Positions 13,194-13,791 of a stretch of DNA of 13,791 bases are shown here, piece by piece. The notes under the pieces are model-generated. The model made no database searches. It worked only from the letters and a program-made list of their open reading frames with translations, and was not told the DNA's origin. Position 1 is the first letter of the stretch. The number at the start of each line of letters is the position of its first letter. A program made the position numbers and the translations under genes. The stretch comes from Acidobacteriota bacterium (GTDB lineage Bacteria > Acidobacteriota > Vicinamibacteria > Vicinamibacterales > CAVVIG01): NCBI GenBank assembly GCA_016195295.1, contig JACPZV010000079.1, forward strand, positions 1-13,791. Reading direction: 5' to 3'.

Positions 13194-13791
13194 TTACTTG
13201 GCGCTCACGCTTGCTGGCTTAACGTTTACGGTGACGTAGGTATTGGACCAGCAGCACTGGAAGCCACCGCCGCCGTTGCCTGTACTGTCGTTGCCCTGAA
13301 CGCGCAGCGTGTAGTCGCCGGGAGCGCTGAAGGTCGCGGTCGTCGTCGACTTGCCGCTCTCTTTGTCAATCGGCGGCGCGACGGGATCGAACTTGACGCT
13401 GCCGGGACCGCGGAACACGGTCCAGGTGATGGACAGTGGCGGCGCCGGCGTAAATCCGCCGGTCGCAGCCGCGCCCGCGGCGTCCGCGGCGCTCGCCGCG
13501 CCTCGCCCGCCTCCAGCCCCGCGAGCCGCACCGGCGGCCGGTTCGGCGCCACTCCGCGCGGCGCCACCTGCTGCCGCATCACCTCCGGCACGCCCCGCAG
13601 CCGCATCCGCGCCGGCCCGGCCGGCGGCGCCGCGTCCACGGCCGCGGCCGCGGCCCTCTGGAATGTTGATCTTCGGTCCCTCGTCTATCGCCCAAGTTGA
13701 CAGCGACAACGGTTCATTCACCGTGGCCGAGTACGTGGCGGCGACCGACGTCGGCGGTCCAGTGAACCACTGGCCGTTCGAATCAAACTTG
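13194..13791 (-). CDS. C-terminal part of a protein with an Ig-like domain and Gly/Ala/Arg-rich insert
   Basis: The frame is open through the right edge, so the N-terminus is missing and 198 residues are visible; an internal GTG at 13721 is not a convincing start. The first visible part (NGQWFTGPPTSVAATYSATV) and the last (PPLSITWTVFRGPGSVKFDP, then TATFSAPGDYTLRVQGNDS and YVTVNVKP) look like beta strands of PKD/Ig-like extracellular domains. Between them lies a 67-residue segment (13455-13655) made mostly of Gly, Ala and Arg. A GGGGFQCCWSN motif with adjacent cysteines sits in a late loop. This is probably part of a large exported protein, for instance one with propeller or cytochrome domains upstream. 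No catalytic residues are visible in this part. Confidence 0.75.
   Translation of the reverse strand, partial: KFDSNGQWFTGPPTSVAATYSATVNEPLSLSTWAIDEGPKINIPEGRGRGRGRGAAGRAGADAAAGRAGGDAAAGGAARSGAEPAAGAARGAGGGRGAASAADAAGAAATGGFTPAPPLSITWTVFRGPGSVKFDPVAPPIDKESGKSTTTATFSAPGDYTLRVQGNDSTGNGGGGFQCCWSNTYVTVNVKPASVSAK

Noticed and set aside
1..13791. CRISPR arrays, tRNA genes, insertion sequences or attachment sites
   Set aside because: No spaced direct repeats, cloverleaf sequences, transposase motifs or paired terminal repeats were seen on either strand.

Overview
The window is high-GC bacterial DNA with compact genes, weak to good Shine-Dalgarno sites and some GTG starts. Most of the proteins carry export signals. 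The gene set is an exported amidohydrolase with a TolB-type propeller, a PEBP/YbhB protein, an exported creatininase-like protein, a HEAT-repeat protein, and Ig-like proteins with Gly/Ala/Arg-rich inserts. This set is what I would expect from Acidobacteriota, most likely a Vicinamibacteria-like lineage. That placement is inference from gene content only. I see no rRNA, tRNA, CRISPR array, transposase or phage gene.

Layout. Positions 1-8521 are all on the minus strand. From high to low coordinates they are: a two-gene unit (GNAT-like protein, then a small basic protein, overlapping by ATGA) at 8201-9165; an exported amidohydrolase (6731-8101); a cytochrome c'-like protein followed after 9 bp by a large class-III aminotransferase with a GNAT-like C-terminal domain (3876-6560); a lipoprotein-like protein with a CxxCH motif (3324-3794); a PEBP protein (2654-3283); and a propeller-amidohydrolase that runs off the left edge (1-2491). 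From 9295 the strands alternate: an exported methyltransferase (+), a creatininase-like protein (-), a ketopantoate reductase family protein that appears to start at CTG (+), a HEAT-repeat protein (-), and the C-terminal part of an Ig-like protein (-) that runs off the right edge.

How the genes fit together. The two amidohydrolases and the creatininase-like protein are all predicted to be exported C-N hydrolases, suggesting extracytoplasmic breakdown of amide or cyclic-amide compounds, but their substrates cannot be read from sequence. Two proteins carry CxxCH heme-attachment motifs. The cytochrome c'/aminotransferase pair and the GNAT/small basic protein pair are the only clearly linked gene pairs.

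I do not see a convincing new defence or mobile system. The strongest candidates for undescribed biology are the lower-GC GNAT-like/small basic protein operon, the aminotransferase-GNAT-like fusion, the lipoprotein-like CxxCH family, and the methyltransferase that carries a signal peptide. All non-coding gaps are under 200 bp and hold the hairpins and promoter-like sites listed.
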